From a virus: a DNA stretch of 64,000 nt. Positions 43,438 to 52,815 of this stretch are shown here, piece after piece. Position 1 is the stretch's first letter. The number at the start of each line of letters is the position of its first letter. The translations under genes and the position numbers were made by a program. The notes below the pieces were generated by a model. The model was not told the origin of the DNA. It did no database searches and saw nothing but the letters and a program-made list of their open reading frames with translations. The stretch covers positions 62,001 to 126,000 of IMG/VR virus record IMGVR_UViG_3300020178_000825; one strand, written 5' to 3'.

Positions 43438-43472
43438 AATATTATTTTTTGTGTATATATACAATTAACACT

Positions 43473-43504
43473 CAAATATACGAAAAATATTTTAGATTTC
43501 CAAA
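43473..43504 (-). promoter_or_regulatory. Host-type (Bacteroidota) promoter
   Basis: Reads TTTG (43501-43504), 20 bp, TATATTTG (43473-43480) in the transcribed direction, sharing TTTTTCGTATATTTG with the primase promoter. It overlaps the 3' end of the GIY-YIG gene and directs the 67-aa gene. Confidence 0.77.
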
Positions 43505-43905
43505 TCTTTTCTAAAAAACTTTCCTAAAAGATTATCGTTGAGTGAGTTTTCATCAGCTAATACATTGTATTTGAATTGCCAATGTAGTTCGTAATAAGTC
43601 AGTGCTTTTGCTGAATGACAGAATTGAAGTATCTTCTTTTTGAAGTTTTCCTCACCACCATTAGATACTTCTTCTTTAATCCATTGATTGGAGGACATAT
43701 ATTTTTTCCAGTCAGATTCTTTAATGACTTTTCGTTTCCTCTTTTTTCCTTTTAGTGGGGGAAGTGTTCTTTTTGCCTTTAGGTTTTTCTTACCTATGTA
43801 GTATTTTCCAGTAGGGATGTGTTCAATCATGTAGATGAATCCTACTGCGCTTTCGGGAATTTCCTCATCTTTGATGTGGTTTCCCTCCCATAACCATTGA
43901 ATCAT
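43492..43905 (-). CDS. SegE-like GIY-YIG family protein
   Basis: 137 aa. The GIY-YIG half-sites are VGFIYMIEHI (21-30) and TGKYYIGKK (32-40), followed by a basic stretch with Arg (LKAKRTLPPLKGKKRKRK), then SDWKKYMSSN and the helical YYELHWQFKYN with the candidate catalytic Glu. This matches the SegE-type GIY-YIG domain proteins of T4-like phages. It may be a homing or repair-type endonuclease; freestanding, with no intron seen around it. Confidence 0.8.
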   Translation of the reverse strand: MIQWLWEGNHIKDEEIPESAVGFIYMIEHIPTGKYYIGKKNLKAKRTLPPLKGKKRKRKVIKESDWKKYMSSNQWIKEEVSNGGEENFKKKILQFCHSAKALTYYELHWQFKYNVLADENSLNDNLLGKFFRKDLEI

Positions 43906-43911
43906 AAATTC

Positions 43912-44094
43912 TTATTTAAATGTATCGGAGTAAGGTTTACTATTTAGTTTACCCCCTCTAGCTTGCTTTATCTTAGCTTCATCTTTTGATAAATCTAATC
44001 CACCATCAGCTTCAATCAAAGTTTTATCACCACCTTTGATGTTTGCTTTTGATACTGCTGGAGGATTTTGAGCTAATCTTTCTTCTAAAGTCAT
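43912..44094 (-). CDS. Small conserved phage protein
   Basis: 60 aa, unrecognised. It reads MTLEERLAQNPPAVSKANIK, DGGLDLSKDEAKIKQARGGK and ends KPYSDTFK. The pattern suggests a short flexible virion-associated protein with a DLSKDE core. It has its own late-type motif and ends 6 nt before the SegE-like gene. Confidence 0.65.
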   Translation of the reverse strand: MTLEERLAQNPPAVSKANIKGGDKTLIEADGGLDLSKDEAKIKQARGGKLNSKPYSDTFK

Positions 44095-44114
44095 AATTGT
44101 TTTTCTTTATATTA

Positions 44115-44122
44115 TATAAATA
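44115..44122 (-). promoter_or_regulatory. Late-type promoter motif (TATTTATA)
   Basis: Reads GGTTATATTTATATAATA in the transcribed direction, 21 nt before the ATG at 44094. Confidence 0.5.
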
Positions 44123-44127
44123 TAACC

Positions 44128-45066
44128 TTATGTATCGAAACGAACAATGAAGTTTACAGGATAATCCGGTAATGATTTAATTGGTTGGGGTAGTTTAGCT
44201 ACCGCAACCATATTCATTTCATTATCATATAAACCTATTGTTGTAATAAATGGCGTTAAATAAGAACCAGTTTGGTCAGTAGAACCACTTACTTCATAAT
44301 CATCAAAACTTCCCTTAGATGAGCCATCATAAGATGATACATATGGATACTTACCACCCCTTATATATCTAGCTCCAGGTTGATAAAAAGATTGAGATAC
44401 CAACTCACCATCAATCAATCTAGTCTTTGGTTTTGTAATAGATGCCGTTATTTTTTTACCACCAACTTCATAAATAGCAGTTGGATTTTGAGATACATTG
44501 AATTCATTTTCATTTACTGAAAGGAATATTTCGTTTTCATAAATAGTCATAGTTGAACGATATGATACATCAAATGAAGATAAACCGCTTCCATCAGCTA
44601 CATCTTCGGTAAGTACAACTAATCCCCTATCATAAAACACATTACCCTTAATGTTTGATGCAGAATCGATTAAGTTAGAGTTACCATCATCGGTTGCCGT
44701 AATCGAACCATATTCAACTACCATTGAACCCACTTTAATTCCTTCACCATAATATTGTTGTGGAATTGGTATTATACCAATCGTATCACTAATAACCCTT
44801 TCATTGGTTGATGCATATGATTCCCTTTTACCAACTTCGGTTAAAATAGATGCAGTAGCTGGATTTAAATAAAATTGTGCTTTTATAGAATCATATAAAG
44901 TTCTTTTAGATGTACCGTCTGAGTTAGTGTCATCGGTATTTACATCATAAAGGTCCGTTTGATTTGTACCATAAAGTGCGGTAATATCCGTTTGGTCCAA
45001 AGCCCACTCTTTGTAAACTTTGAAAGGCCTAACCACCACATCTGATTTTGGAATCTCTTTTATCAT
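44128..45066 (-). CDS. Virion structural protein, paralogue of the next gene upstream
   Basis: 312 aa, beta-rich, no named family. Its C-terminal half parallels the protein at 45154-46365: IFLSVNENEFNVSQNPTAIY against FFVRATNREFNYSNNPTYVN, and FITTIGLYDNEMNMVAVAKL against YITTVGLLNDANETIAVAKT, each followed by QPI and a final positively charged strand. Likely a baseplate or tail component inferred from neighbours. It has its own late-type motif 18 nt upstream, just beyond the terminator of the upstream gene. Confidence 0.72.
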   Translation of the reverse strand: MIKEIPKSDVVVRPFKVYKEWALDQTDITALYGTNQTDLYDVNTDDTNSDGTSKRTLYDSIKAQFYLNPATASILTEVGKRESYASTNERVISDTIGIIPIPQQYYGEGIKVGSMVVEYGSITATDDGNSNLIDSASNIKGNVFYDRGLVVLTEDVADGSGLSSFDVSYRSTMTIYENEIFLSVNENEFNVSQNPTAIYEVGGKKITASITKPKTRLIDGELVSQSFYQPGARYIRGGKYPYVSSYDGSSKGSFDDYEVSGSTDQTGSYLTPFITTIGLYDNEMNMVAVAKLPQPIKSLPDYPVNFIVRFDT

Positions 45067-45083
45067 CTAAGCAAATACTTTTA

Positions 45084-45091
45084 TATAAATA
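45084..45091 (-). promoter_or_regulatory. Late-type promoter motif (AATATTTATA)
   Basis: Reads TTAATATTTATATAAAAG in the transcribed direction, 18 nt before the ATG at 45066 and directly after a terminator. Confidence 0.5.
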
Positions 45092-45100
45092 TTAAGAAAC

Positions 45101-45125
45101 AAAAAACCCCACTTTTAGTGGGGTT
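45101..45125 (-). terminator. Rho-independent terminator after a structural gene
   Basis: In the transcribed direction AACCCCACT pairs with AGTGGGGTT (9 bp, 3-nt loop; 45117-45125 with 45105-45113), then a T run (45101-45106). It lies about 28 nt after the stop of the gene at 45154. Confidence 0.9.
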
Positions 45126-45153
45126 CTTCTACATTTATATTTTAATAAATTTA

Positions 45154-46365
45154 TTAGAATGAAAGTTTAACTTTAATTAATACTTCTTTATCAAATGATT
45201 TTTCAATTGGTTGAGAAGTTTTAGCTACTGCTATTGTTTCATTTGCATCATTTAATAATCCAACCGTTGTAATATAAGTTCTTGGGTCAGTTTCAAATGT
45301 TGTTTCTGTGAATGTTCCATTGGCATTTACATAAGTTGGGTTGTTTGAATAGTTAAATTCTCTATTCGTTGCTCTTACGAAGAAATGTTGTGTTGATACG
45401 TTTTCAGTTCTTCTAGCTTGGAAATCACCACCATGATGAATTGCGTAGAATAATCTCTTATGATTTTCTTTATCAGCATCTACTCCAGTATCTCCAGCTA
45501 AAGTTCCTAAAGAACCCCAATCAGCATCAAATGCGTTACCAACAGTATCAGCGATTGCAGTTGGGTTAAGAATGATAATACCTCTATCAGGATAGAACAA
45601 TCCATATCCCTCATTGTTAGATGCGGTTGTTGTATTGATTGTAGCTGCATCTTCAGTACCTAAGTTAAGTGAACCACTTACTACTTTAAATACTCTACCA
45701 GCTTTTCCTAATGTATCTCCAAACTTCTTACCACTATCATCAATGAAAGTAAATAATCCATTAGAACCAGAAAGTTGTAATGACCAGTTACCCGGGTCCA
45801 TTTTCTCTCTATATCTCGCTCTATTGATATTGATAGCGTAGATTGCGTTTGAATCGTTTGCTATACCACTACCATTTTCAAATGAGAATTGTGTATCGGT
45901 TGGGTCTAACAAAACTGATTTATATTGAGCGTAAGTTGCTTTAGTTGGTAGTAATGCATCATCTGAATTTGCTAATGATATTGAACCACTTCCATTTAAA
46001 TGTCCATATGCTACAGCGAATTGAACTTCAGCTGATGAAGTTACTGCTGTATCTCCGGCGTAAGCATTATAGTAGTACTTAGCACTTGTACCAGCTACTT
46101 GAGCAGATGAAGTATAAAGTGCCGTTAATGAACCTACATCACCTGTCCATAATCCAGTTGTTACTACTTCAATTTTTGCATTTACCTTATCAAACTCACC
46201 GAATCTTTTATAAATTCCAGTAGTTACACCTGCGCCAGATTGTAATTGCTGTCCCGCAGGTAATGCTGAGTTTAAAAGGGCTACTACATCATTACTATCG
46301 ATTGTTCCGCCTTGTGCTAACGCTTGTAGTTGAGCGGATATATTTGGGTCGTTTATAATTGCCAT
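45154..46365 (-). CDS. Virion structural protein (baseplate/tail type)
   Basis: 403 aa. It opens with MAIINDPNISAQLQALAQGG and is beta-rich, with ININRARYREKMDPGNWSLQ, GYGLFYPDRGIIILNP, FFVRATNREFNYSNNPTY and a C-terminal block TVGLLNDANETIAVAKTSQP, then FDKEVLIKVKLSF. The central 'RYREKMDPGNW' and 'GLFYPDRGIIIL' are shared in abbreviated form with the gene at 44128, so the two are paralogues. AAGGA lies just before the ATG. Abundant-product status is suggested by its dedicated strong terminator. Confidence 0.78.
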   Translation of the reverse strand: MAIINDPNISAQLQALAQGGTIDSNDVVALLNSALPAGQQLQSGAGVTTGIYKRFGEFDKVNAKIEVVTTGLWTGDVGSLTALYTSSAQVAGTSAKYYYNAYAGDTAVTSSAEVQFAVAYGHLNGSGSISLANSDDALLPTKATYAQYKSVLLDPTDTQFSFENGSGIANDSNAIYAININRARYREKMDPGNWSLQLSGSNGLFTFIDDSGKKFGDTLGKAGRVFKVVSGSLNLGTEDAATINTTTASNNEGYGLFYPDRGIIILNPTAIADTVGNAFDADWGSLGTLAGDTGVDADKENHKRLFYAIHHGGDFQARRTENVSTQHFFVRATNREFNYSNNPTYVNANGTFTETTFETDPRTYITTVGLLNDANETIAVAKTSQPIEKSFDKEVLIKVKLSF

Positions 46366-46379
46366 ATCTCTATCCTTTT

Positions 46380-47009
46380 TTAGTTGTTACTTCTATAAGT
46401 TACAGTTACAGGAATAGTTTGTGAACCACCCGTCTCATTTCCATATACAGTTATCGTAGTAGAAACATTAGATGTTAACGAAGGATTTGGTGAGAATGTA
46501 AATCCTAAACCACTAACAACTTGTGCCGTAGTAGTTACTTCTTCTCCTAAGAAAACAGGAACCGAACCGGCTGCTGTTGCTCCTTGCGTTACTGCTAATG
46601 TACCAGCTCTCTGGTCTGCTAATACAACAGTATATCCAGAAGAACTATTTCCTTGTGGTGAAGTTGTAGGTGAAAGAGCAACTTGCCCTTCATCTTGATA
46701 AACTCCAATTGAAGAAATACCTAATGCTACAACTGGAATCTGAGTTGTACCTTTTGGTAATGTAACTAACTTGTATCTTAATACTTGTGTTTCGTCTGGA
46801 CTAGCTTCCAGAATTGGTATCGCCTTAATTGCCGAATCATAATACGCTGAACCCTTTGGGTGCGCTGGCTCGTACAATGTATAATCAATCTCATCATCAC
46901 CTAATGCGAATTTGGTAATGTTAAGGGATTGACCAGATGCCAACTTCTGTCTACCTTTTTTGGTTAGGATGGCATCGACTGTAATTGATGTATTGTCTAA
47001 ATATCCCAT
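46380..47009 (-). CDS. Virion structural protein, baseplate-proximal
   Basis: 209 aa. The N-terminus MGYLDNTSITVDAILTKKGR and LNITKFALGDDEIDYTLYEP has the look of small tail or baseplate proteins that begin with an 'xDAILTKKGRQxLAxG' segment in many phages. The C-terminal half is a Ser/Thr-rich beta domain (STTITVYGNETGGSQTIPVT). Own late-type motif upstream. Exact role unknown. Confidence 0.74.
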   Translation of the reverse strand: MGYLDNTSITVDAILTKKGRQKLASGQSLNITKFALGDDEIDYTLYEPAHPKGSAYYDSAIKAIPILEASPDETQVLRYKLVTLPKGTTQIPVVALGISSIGVYQDEGQVALSPTTSPQGNSSSGYTVVLADQRAGTLAVTQGATAAGSVPVFLGEEVTTTAQVVSGLGFTFSPNPSLTSNVSTTITVYGNETGGSQTIPVTVTYRSNN

Positions 47010-47045
47010 AATTTTTTTAATTTGCCCTTTTGTTTATTATGTACT

Positions 47046-47053
47046 AATAAATA
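47046..47053 (-). promoter_or_regulatory. Late-type promoter motif variant
   Basis: Reads GTTATATTTATTAGTAC in the transcribed direction, 37 nt before the ATG at 47009. Confidence 0.45.
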
Positions 47054-47072
47054 TAACTATTTTAAAATTTAA

Positions 47073-50000
47073 TTAATCTACCTCAAGAATTGGTTCTCCA
47101 CTTCCTCTACCAGTATCCGCAACTCTTAAAATGTTCGGATTCGTAGTAAATGTTTCAACAGGAGATAACCCATCTGGGGTTGTATTTATTGTTTGTTTTG
47201 AACCTTCAAAGAATGAATTTTTTAATCCTTGTGATAGGTTGTTTTTATATCGATAGTGAGATGATAAGTATCCCTTTAACGGAGTTACTTCAACTACATC
47301 GTTTCCAACCGATGGGTCTGGTGCTCCAAATGGTACTTTTGTTACTTTGTATCTAAACTTAGTAACCTCTACATCTTCATATCTAACCTGCTCATTGGTT
47401 GTTGTTGTAGGATATCCTGCAACTTGAGTAGGTACTTTTTCTATGTATGATTCTTTTATTAAATATACTTGCTGTCTACTTCCAGATAAATTTCCAAATA
47501 TATCCAATGTACTAACTTCACCATATTTTTCAATTGGTGTAAATAATCCAAATCCAGCATTATTTAATGAATTCGGGTCCATACCAATTTGTTCAAATCC
47601 AAATGATTCAGCCGATGCATCTAATTTACTTCCATCGGGAACTTCAATTTCCGAAACATATGTTGGATATGTACCCAATAAATTCGTATCATTATCAACA
47701 TCGATAGATGAATCATATTGTGGGTTGGTTGATGTTAATACAATATCATCCTCACCATCAACATTTGCTTCATAGTTATCATACTGATGTGTTAATACTA
47801 CATCAGATTCCCCATCTATGTTAGCTTGAAATTGATTGTTATCACCAATTAAAATTACATCTTCATCAACATCTACACTGGTTTCATAATCTCTTTTTTC
47901 AGATGTTGGTTTATCCCATTTAGTTTTACTTCTTTCTAAAAAGTGAGGTTCGATTAATAAACCTTTAGAAACTTTTGCTCTAGCAGGAACTAAATCTTCC
48001 AATACATCGAATAAAGATTTATCAATGTATCTAATTAATCTGATATATTCGTAGATATCTCTATTTAATCTTTGGAAGTAATAATCTCTTAATGATTTTA
48101 ATTCCGTATATTCATCTTTGTATTCATCAGCAGGTGCTCCAATATAATTATCAATATTGAAGTTACCAAATGATTTAATGATATCCATATTCAACTCTTT
48201 GATTGGGGAGAAGAATAATCCTAAACGAGATGAATCGATTGGCGCCCTATCTAATGATTTTTTGGTTGCTCTAACTTTGTGTGATAAATTACCAACAAGT
48301 TCTTGAGTTTCAAATCTAATTTTATCAGCTTGATTAAATCCTAATGATGGAACTTTTGCAGTTATTGTTCTTTCATAACTTCTATAATGATATGGATAAT
48401 CTGATATTGAATTAAATCCAACAGCGGTTCCATTAACATTATATTCGGTACTAATAGCAACATTATTTATTGTTGTGGATGATGATAAATCTTTAGGAAG
48501 TTCAAAATCAAATCTAAGTACTAAATCTTCAGATGATGCCGTATAGCTGTTTCCAGCTATCGAATCTGGTTGTAGTGTATGCGTATCTAATAAGTTAGTT
48601 TCTAACGGAGTTTTCCATAATCTAAATTCATCAAGCGAACCATTAAATCCATTACCAACTCGCAATGAACGCCCAATACCCAATCCACTACCAGTCCAAT
48701 TTGCATTAGTAATACTTAGAGTATTTGATGCTTTTTCTGTTCGTATTCTACCATTAATGGAATCTCTTAAATACACATTGAATGTATCATCACTTCCATC
48801 TTCACTTTTGTTGATAAGAATTTGTTTATACTCACCATCAAAGAATCTAACATTATCAATAGATGCCGAATGTAGTTCTGAGCTTGAACTTACATATAAA
48901 TCTAAGTTAGCAAAACTACCAGTGGTTTGGGATATTTTAAATTCCCATTCTGCTTCTGTACCAGATGGGTCCATCATTTTAATTAACGATGTATCTTTTG
49001 GTATAGTAGAATTAACCCTAAATTCAATACCTCTAGCGCTGTAATCATCGATATCATTAAATGGTATTTGAATATAAGAACTATCGCTACCACTTAAAAC
49101 AAGTTCAGAAGTTCTATCTTCAAATGTAAATGGTTGAGTACCACCATCAGTTGGGTCAGTTGGTCCACCAAACTCCATAATTGTAAGGAGTGATTGTGGA
49201 ACACCATAACAAGCCATTACTGCTTTTAAAGAACGAGAAGTACCTTTGTGTTTTAATAAGTAAGGTAAGTTGTTAAGGATTCTTCTCCAAACTTCTTCAT
49301 TTGCTGATTTAAGAGATTGTTGATATTTTTCAGTACCATCTTTGTATTGTCCTAAAGCATATTCCCATAAATGTTGAGAATCATAAGCTTTTCTACCATC
49401 CCATCCCAACGATTCTAACATTGTAGAAACCAAATCACTTGAAAATCCTAAATCTGCTTTATGTTCTGGTTTTCTTAAATTGTTTAACCCATTAATATAT
49501 GCCCAAATAACATCAAAATGATGCCCTAACATATCCATAAACAACATAAAGTCCTCGTTCTGATAATCTTCTCTAATAAATTCTGGAAGATTGTTGTTTA
49601 GGTAATCTACATTATTTCTATCAAATGTTGCGGCTTCATTTACAGCAGTATTATACCAAGCAATTGCCTGAGAATCGGTTGATGCTATAATTGAACTTCC
49701 GCTCTTAGGATATGCTAATGAATTGGTTGATGTATATAAAAAGTTTTCAAATCCATCAAATGTTTTGATAAGATTGTTTATATTAACCAATTGTTGATTA
49801 GCTTGTACCACCGAAGCTGCTGTTACACTTATAGCCTCAATTTGTAAACTGGAAGAAGCTGGTTCACTTATGATTGTATATTCATCAACCAATCCACCCT
49901 CTGCTAATAAATACCCCAATTCTACTTGAGATACCGATAAACTATTATATTTTGTTTGATATGATTCTAATAGTTCAACTTTATATTGGAAGTTTTTAAT

Positions 50001-51296
50001 TCTTTCTTCAGCCGAACCAAAATGTACAAAATTTTCAAATACATATTCGGAACCACTTACATATTGAATATTTAATTTTTTGGTATCTATACCAACTTTT
50101 TCACCATACTCTCTTATTAGTGCATCATTTGTTGATGAACCACTTGCAAGTAAATCACTATATACTTGATATCCAATACCATTATCAGATTCTAACGAAA
50201 AATTAGGTCCTTGTAATGGTGGGCAGTAATCCTGCGTATCACCCAATAATGTGAGTGTCTCAAATATAGGATTGGTTTGAATTTTAGTAATCCAAACTTT
50301 TTGATTTGTTTGTATATCGTTTGAAAGGGGTTCATATAACTTTAAAATTAACGAAGATGCATCACCACCAGTTTGAGTGATTTCTTGCAATCCTCTCCAA
50401 GTTGTTATTACTTTGTTGTTACCATCCCCCAAATGTAATAAGTGAGTAAGATATGTTGAATCATCAAAACTACATTTATTAAATTGAGAAATGAATCCTT
50501 CTGATATCCTGTTAATAGCAACCGAACGTGGTATATCTAAATCACCCTTATCAAATAAAATAGTAAAAGTTTCTGTTTCACCCCTTACCTTTTCTTTTCT
50601 TAGATTTTGGTTTACAGGAGTTAATGATATTGGTATCTTAATTTTATCAACATCTTCAGTACCTTCCATATCAAGATAGTTGATTAGAATCTCTTGTACA
50701 TTAAAATTAAGATTAAATTCTCTTGTTGTAAATGCATTTTTAACTCTACCAATACCAACTTCAACAAACCCACTTCTTTCTAATCCTTCTACATCAAATC
50801 TTAATTTAAAATCAACATCATATCCAATAAAATCAGCACCCCTAATTACTTTGGGATATGTGATTCTTCTAATATCTGGTACAGTTACAGAATACTCATC
50901 AACAACATTAATTGTTAAACTAACTGCTCTATCTAAGATATTAGATGTTTCATTATCTTGAGTTCCCTCATCTAACTTAGTTACAATATCTTTTTGTTCT
51001 TCAACTTCATTTAGATTTTTAGGTCTATCTGATAAAGATACCTCAGGCAATTTCTTTTCGTTTGCTTTTTTTGTATTTGGAATATTTGATTTTAATCCTA
51101 AATCATTTACTGGTTTAGTTGGATAGTTTATAGGGTTTATTGGTTTTAAAATATCATTAATAGGATTAAATGCTCCACCACCCGCTTTACCAGATTTATT
51201 TAAATCAGATAATGATATAATGGCATTATTCTTTGGTGGAACTTTGTTTGCTCCCAAAGATTTTAAAATATCTAATATGTTTTTTGGTGCTGGCAT
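47073..51296 (-). CDS. Large baseplate/tail protein with lectin-like domain
   Basis: 1407 aa. The N-terminal ~110 residues are low complexity. A conserved helical block at about 565-715 (NLPEFIREDYQNEDFMLFMD, LVSTMLESLGWDG, EEVWRRILNNLPYLLKHKGT, VMACYGVPQSLLTIMEFGGP) is typical of large virion proteins in marine T4-like phages. Residues about 725-900 form a concanavalin A/LamG-like lectin (SYIQIPF, IEFRVNSTI, GLGIGRSLRVGNGFNGSLDE, FRLWKTPL). Residues about 1137-1230 hold degenerate tandem repeats (separate entry). By position and size it may take the place of T4 gp7 or gp10 in the wedge. It overlaps the upstream gene by one base. Confidence 0.78.
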   Translation of the reverse strand: MPAPKNILDILKSLGANKVPPKNNAIISLSDLNKSGKAGGGAFNPINDILKPINPINYPTKPVNDLGLKSNIPNTKKANEKKLPEVSLSDRPKNLNEVEEQKDIVTKLDEGTQDNETSNILDRAVSLTINVVDEYSVTVPDIRRITYPKVIRGADFIGYDVDFKLRFDVEGLERSGFVEVGIGRVKNAFTTREFNLNFNVQEILINYLDMEGTEDVDKIKIPISLTPVNQNLRKEKVRGETETFTILFDKGDLDIPRSVAINRISEGFISQFNKCSFDDSTYLTHLLHLGDGNNKVITTWRGLQEITQTGGDASSLILKLYEPLSNDIQTNQKVWITKIQTNPIFETLTLLGDTQDYCPPLQGPNFSLESDNGIGYQVYSDLLASGSSTNDALIREYGEKVGIDTKKLNIQYVSGSEYVFENFVHFGSAEERIKNFQYKVELLESYQTKYNSLSVSQVELGYLLAEGGLVDEYTIISEPASSSLQIEAISVTAASVVQANQQLVNINNLIKTFDGFENFLYTSTNSLAYPKSGSSIIASTDSQAIAWYNTAVNEAATFDRNNVDYLNNNLPEFIREDYQNEDFMLFMDMLGHHFDVIWAYINGLNNLRKPEHKADLGFSSDLVSTMLESLGWDGRKAYDSQHLWEYALGQYKDGTEKYQQSLKSANEEVWRRILNNLPYLLKHKGTSRSLKAVMACYGVPQSLLTIMEFGGPTDPTDGGTQPFTFEDRTSELVLSGSDSSYIQIPFNDIDDYSARGIEFRVNSTIPKDTSLIKMMDPSGTEAEWEFKISQTTGSFANLDLYVSSSSELHSASIDNVRFFDGEYKQILINKSEDGSDDTFNVYLRDSINGRIRTEKASNTLSITNANWTGSGLGIGRSLRVGNGFNGSLDEFRLWKTPLETNLLDTHTLQPDSIAGNSYTASSEDLVLRFDFELPKDLSSSTTINNVAISTEYNVNGTAVGFNSISDYPYHYRSYERTITAKVPSLGFNQADKIRFETQELVGNLSHKVRATKKSLDRAPIDSSRLGLFFSPIKELNMDIIKSFGNFNIDNYIGAPADEYKDEYTELKSLRDYYFQRLNRDIYEYIRLIRYIDKSLFDVLEDLVPARAKVSKGLLIEPHFLERSKTKWDKPTSEKRDYETSVDVDEDVILIGDNNQFQANIDGESDVVLTHQYDNYEANVDGEDDIVLTSTNPQYDSSIDVDNDTNLLGTYPTYVSEIEVPDGSKLDASAESFGFEQIGMDPNSLNNAGFGLFTPIEKYGEVSTLDIFGNLSGSRQQVYLIKESYIEKVPTQVAGYPTTTTNEQVRYEDVEVTKFRYKVTKVPFGAPDPSVGNDVVEVTPLKGYLSSHYRYKNNLSQGLKNSFFEGSKQTINTTPDGLSPVETFTTNPNILRVADTGRGSGEPILEVD
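47640..47895 (-). repeat. Degenerate tandem repeat in the 1407-aa protein
   Basis: About five units of roughly 20 residues: YETSVDVDEDVILIG, FQANIDGESDVVLTH, YEANVDGEDDIVLTS, YDSSIDVDNDTNLLG, YVSEIEVPDGSKLDA. The pattern is aromatic-x-x-x-(I/V)-(D/E)-x-(D/E)-x-D-x-x-L. The acidic spacing is compatible with calcium-binding beta-rolls, but this is only inference. Confidence 0.7.
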
Positions 51297-52810
51297 TAGA
51301 ATTGTCTTATATCATAATTAGGTCTGAGGATGCTATCATCTCTTCCAAAGTCATCGAATCTATCTCCAAAATCATTAAATTCGTCTCTTTCTATAAATTC
51401 GTTTCGGCCTCCGCCTCCACCTCCGCCACCTCTACGAGGAGAGCCACCAGATGGTGTAGATACTGGCTTATATGGATTAGCCTTATCCTCTGGTTTTGGT
51501 GGTGGTGGGGGTAATTCTTTTTCGTTTTGTACAAACTTAGGTGTAACTTCTTTTGGTGTTATAGTAATAGGTTGTTCCGATTCTCTAACTTGATTTTCAT
51601 AATCATCAAATGAAAATGGAAATAATTTTATATTATATTGTCCTATTTTGTTAAAAACCCTATGAGGTATTGTTATACCAACAACCTTTCCACCCGGTTC
51701 CTCATAATTATCTCTACCAAAATCATCAAATTCCAAAACATCATCACCAACTACAACTGTTATTGCTTGCACATCATCGTTCATCTGAACCAGTAGTGGT
51801 ACTCCAGATTTAGTGTTAATATTATATTTTCTTGGGTCTCCATTTACCAATGATATTTGAGGGTCTAATCCTGGTAATGGAACTGGTATCTTTTCGGTAT
51901 CTATGCCAATACTATATTCAGATGTCAATTTTAATGTTGTTTCCAACGATTCACCAGCATCCGCTTCTATTATAATGGGTTTATTATCTGGTTTGAGAAT
52001 ATCAATACGAGTAATCCTATACAAAGAAGTATCAGCTGAACTTATTACATAGTTTGTTCCTTCAACATCTTCATATGAACTCTGTCCAATAGATGGAAAA
52101 AATTGTGCATTTTTATTTCCATTTTTTAGTACACTTACCGGCAATCCCTCACCAGTTATTAAAAAATTTACTTTATAACTACTTGGTTCCTCATATTCAT
52201 CACGTCCACCGCCTGTATTTACTGGTTTTTTATTTAATTTAAAATTTAAATCAATAGAAGATACACTAGCAATACCCTTTTCTTCTACAATTTTATTATC
52301 AACATATTTGATAAGAGAAATTGCTTTTGTATTTATTCCAAGTAATTGGTTTTCCGGTTTTAATCCTTGATTTTCTATAATGGGAGCCCCATCATCTAAC
52401 ATAGATACGATGTAGTATTCGTTACATACATAACCCTCTTTAGATACTTTTATTTTTTTATCACCAGTTCTTGCTAATGATTCTCTTGTAACTCTTACCA
52501 ATGAATTTATACCAACTTTTTCATCATTTACAAAAGTTGAAAATCCCTTTTCATTAGTTTTTATAATAAATAAAATAGGGTCTGAGATAGTATCCTTTGG
52601 TGGTTCTTCTGGGTCTTCTGTATCACCATAAGGTCCCTTTGGTGAGTTACCTCCACTATTACCACCAGTATTACCAGTATCACCAGTATCGCCAGTAGCA
52701 GGGCCATTACCTACACCAGGGTCTTGGTCTGGCTCTTGTGGTCCAGTATTATCACCCTCATTAGGGTCATATACTTCATCATAATCGATATTTTTTATTG
52801 GTGCTGGCAT
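51296..52810 (-). CDS. Structural protein with acidic Gly/Pro-rich N-terminus and polyglycine C-terminus
   Basis: 504 aa, not a recognised family. Residues 10-75 are a flexible Gly/Asn/Asp/Pro-rich arm. The middle is beta-rich with two repeated units around LLGINTKAISLIKYVD and ILFIIKTNEKGFSTFV (PEGA-like appearance: 'DEKVG... VTRESLARTGDKKIKVSKEGY'). The C-terminus is RRGGGGGGGGRN followed by an acidic/aromatic tail (DFGDRFDDFGRDD). It starts 5 nt after its upstream neighbour in a tightly packed run of tail genes. Probably a baseplate or fibre-connector part. Confidence 0.7.
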   Translation of the reverse strand: MPAPIKNIDYDEVYDPNEGDNTGPQEPDQDPGVGNGPATGDTGDTGNTGGNSGGNSPKGPYGDTEDPEEPPKDTISDPILFIIKTNEKGFSTFVNDEKVGINSLVRVTRESLARTGDKKIKVSKEGYVCNEYYIVSMLDDGAPIIENQGLKPENQLLGINTKAISLIKYVDNKIVEEKGIASVSSIDLNFKLNKKPVNTGGGRDEYEEPSSYKVNFLITGEGLPVSVLKNGNKNAQFFPSIGQSSYEDVEGTNYVISSADTSLYRITRIDILKPDNKPIIIEADAGESLETTLKLTSEYSIGIDTEKIPVPLPGLDPQISLVNGDPRKYNINTKSGVPLLVQMNDDVQAITVVVGDDVLEFDDFGRDNYEEPGGKVVGITIPHRVFNKIGQYNIKLFPFSFDDYENQVRESEQPITITPKEVTPKFVQNEKELPPPPPKPEDKANPYKPVSTPSGGSPRRGGGGGGGGRNEFIERDEFNDFGDRFDDFGRDDSILRPNYDIRQF

Positions 52811-52815
52811 AATTA

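Noticed and set aside
43438-43464. Longer N-terminus for the 67-aa gene
   Set aside because: The TTG start at 43464 falls too near the -7 box at 43473 for it to be part of the transcript's coding region; the ATG at 43437 fits.
43492-43905. The SegE-like protein as part of a group I intron
   Set aside because: The neighbouring genes are continuous and no split exon or intron core is visible, so it appears freestanding.
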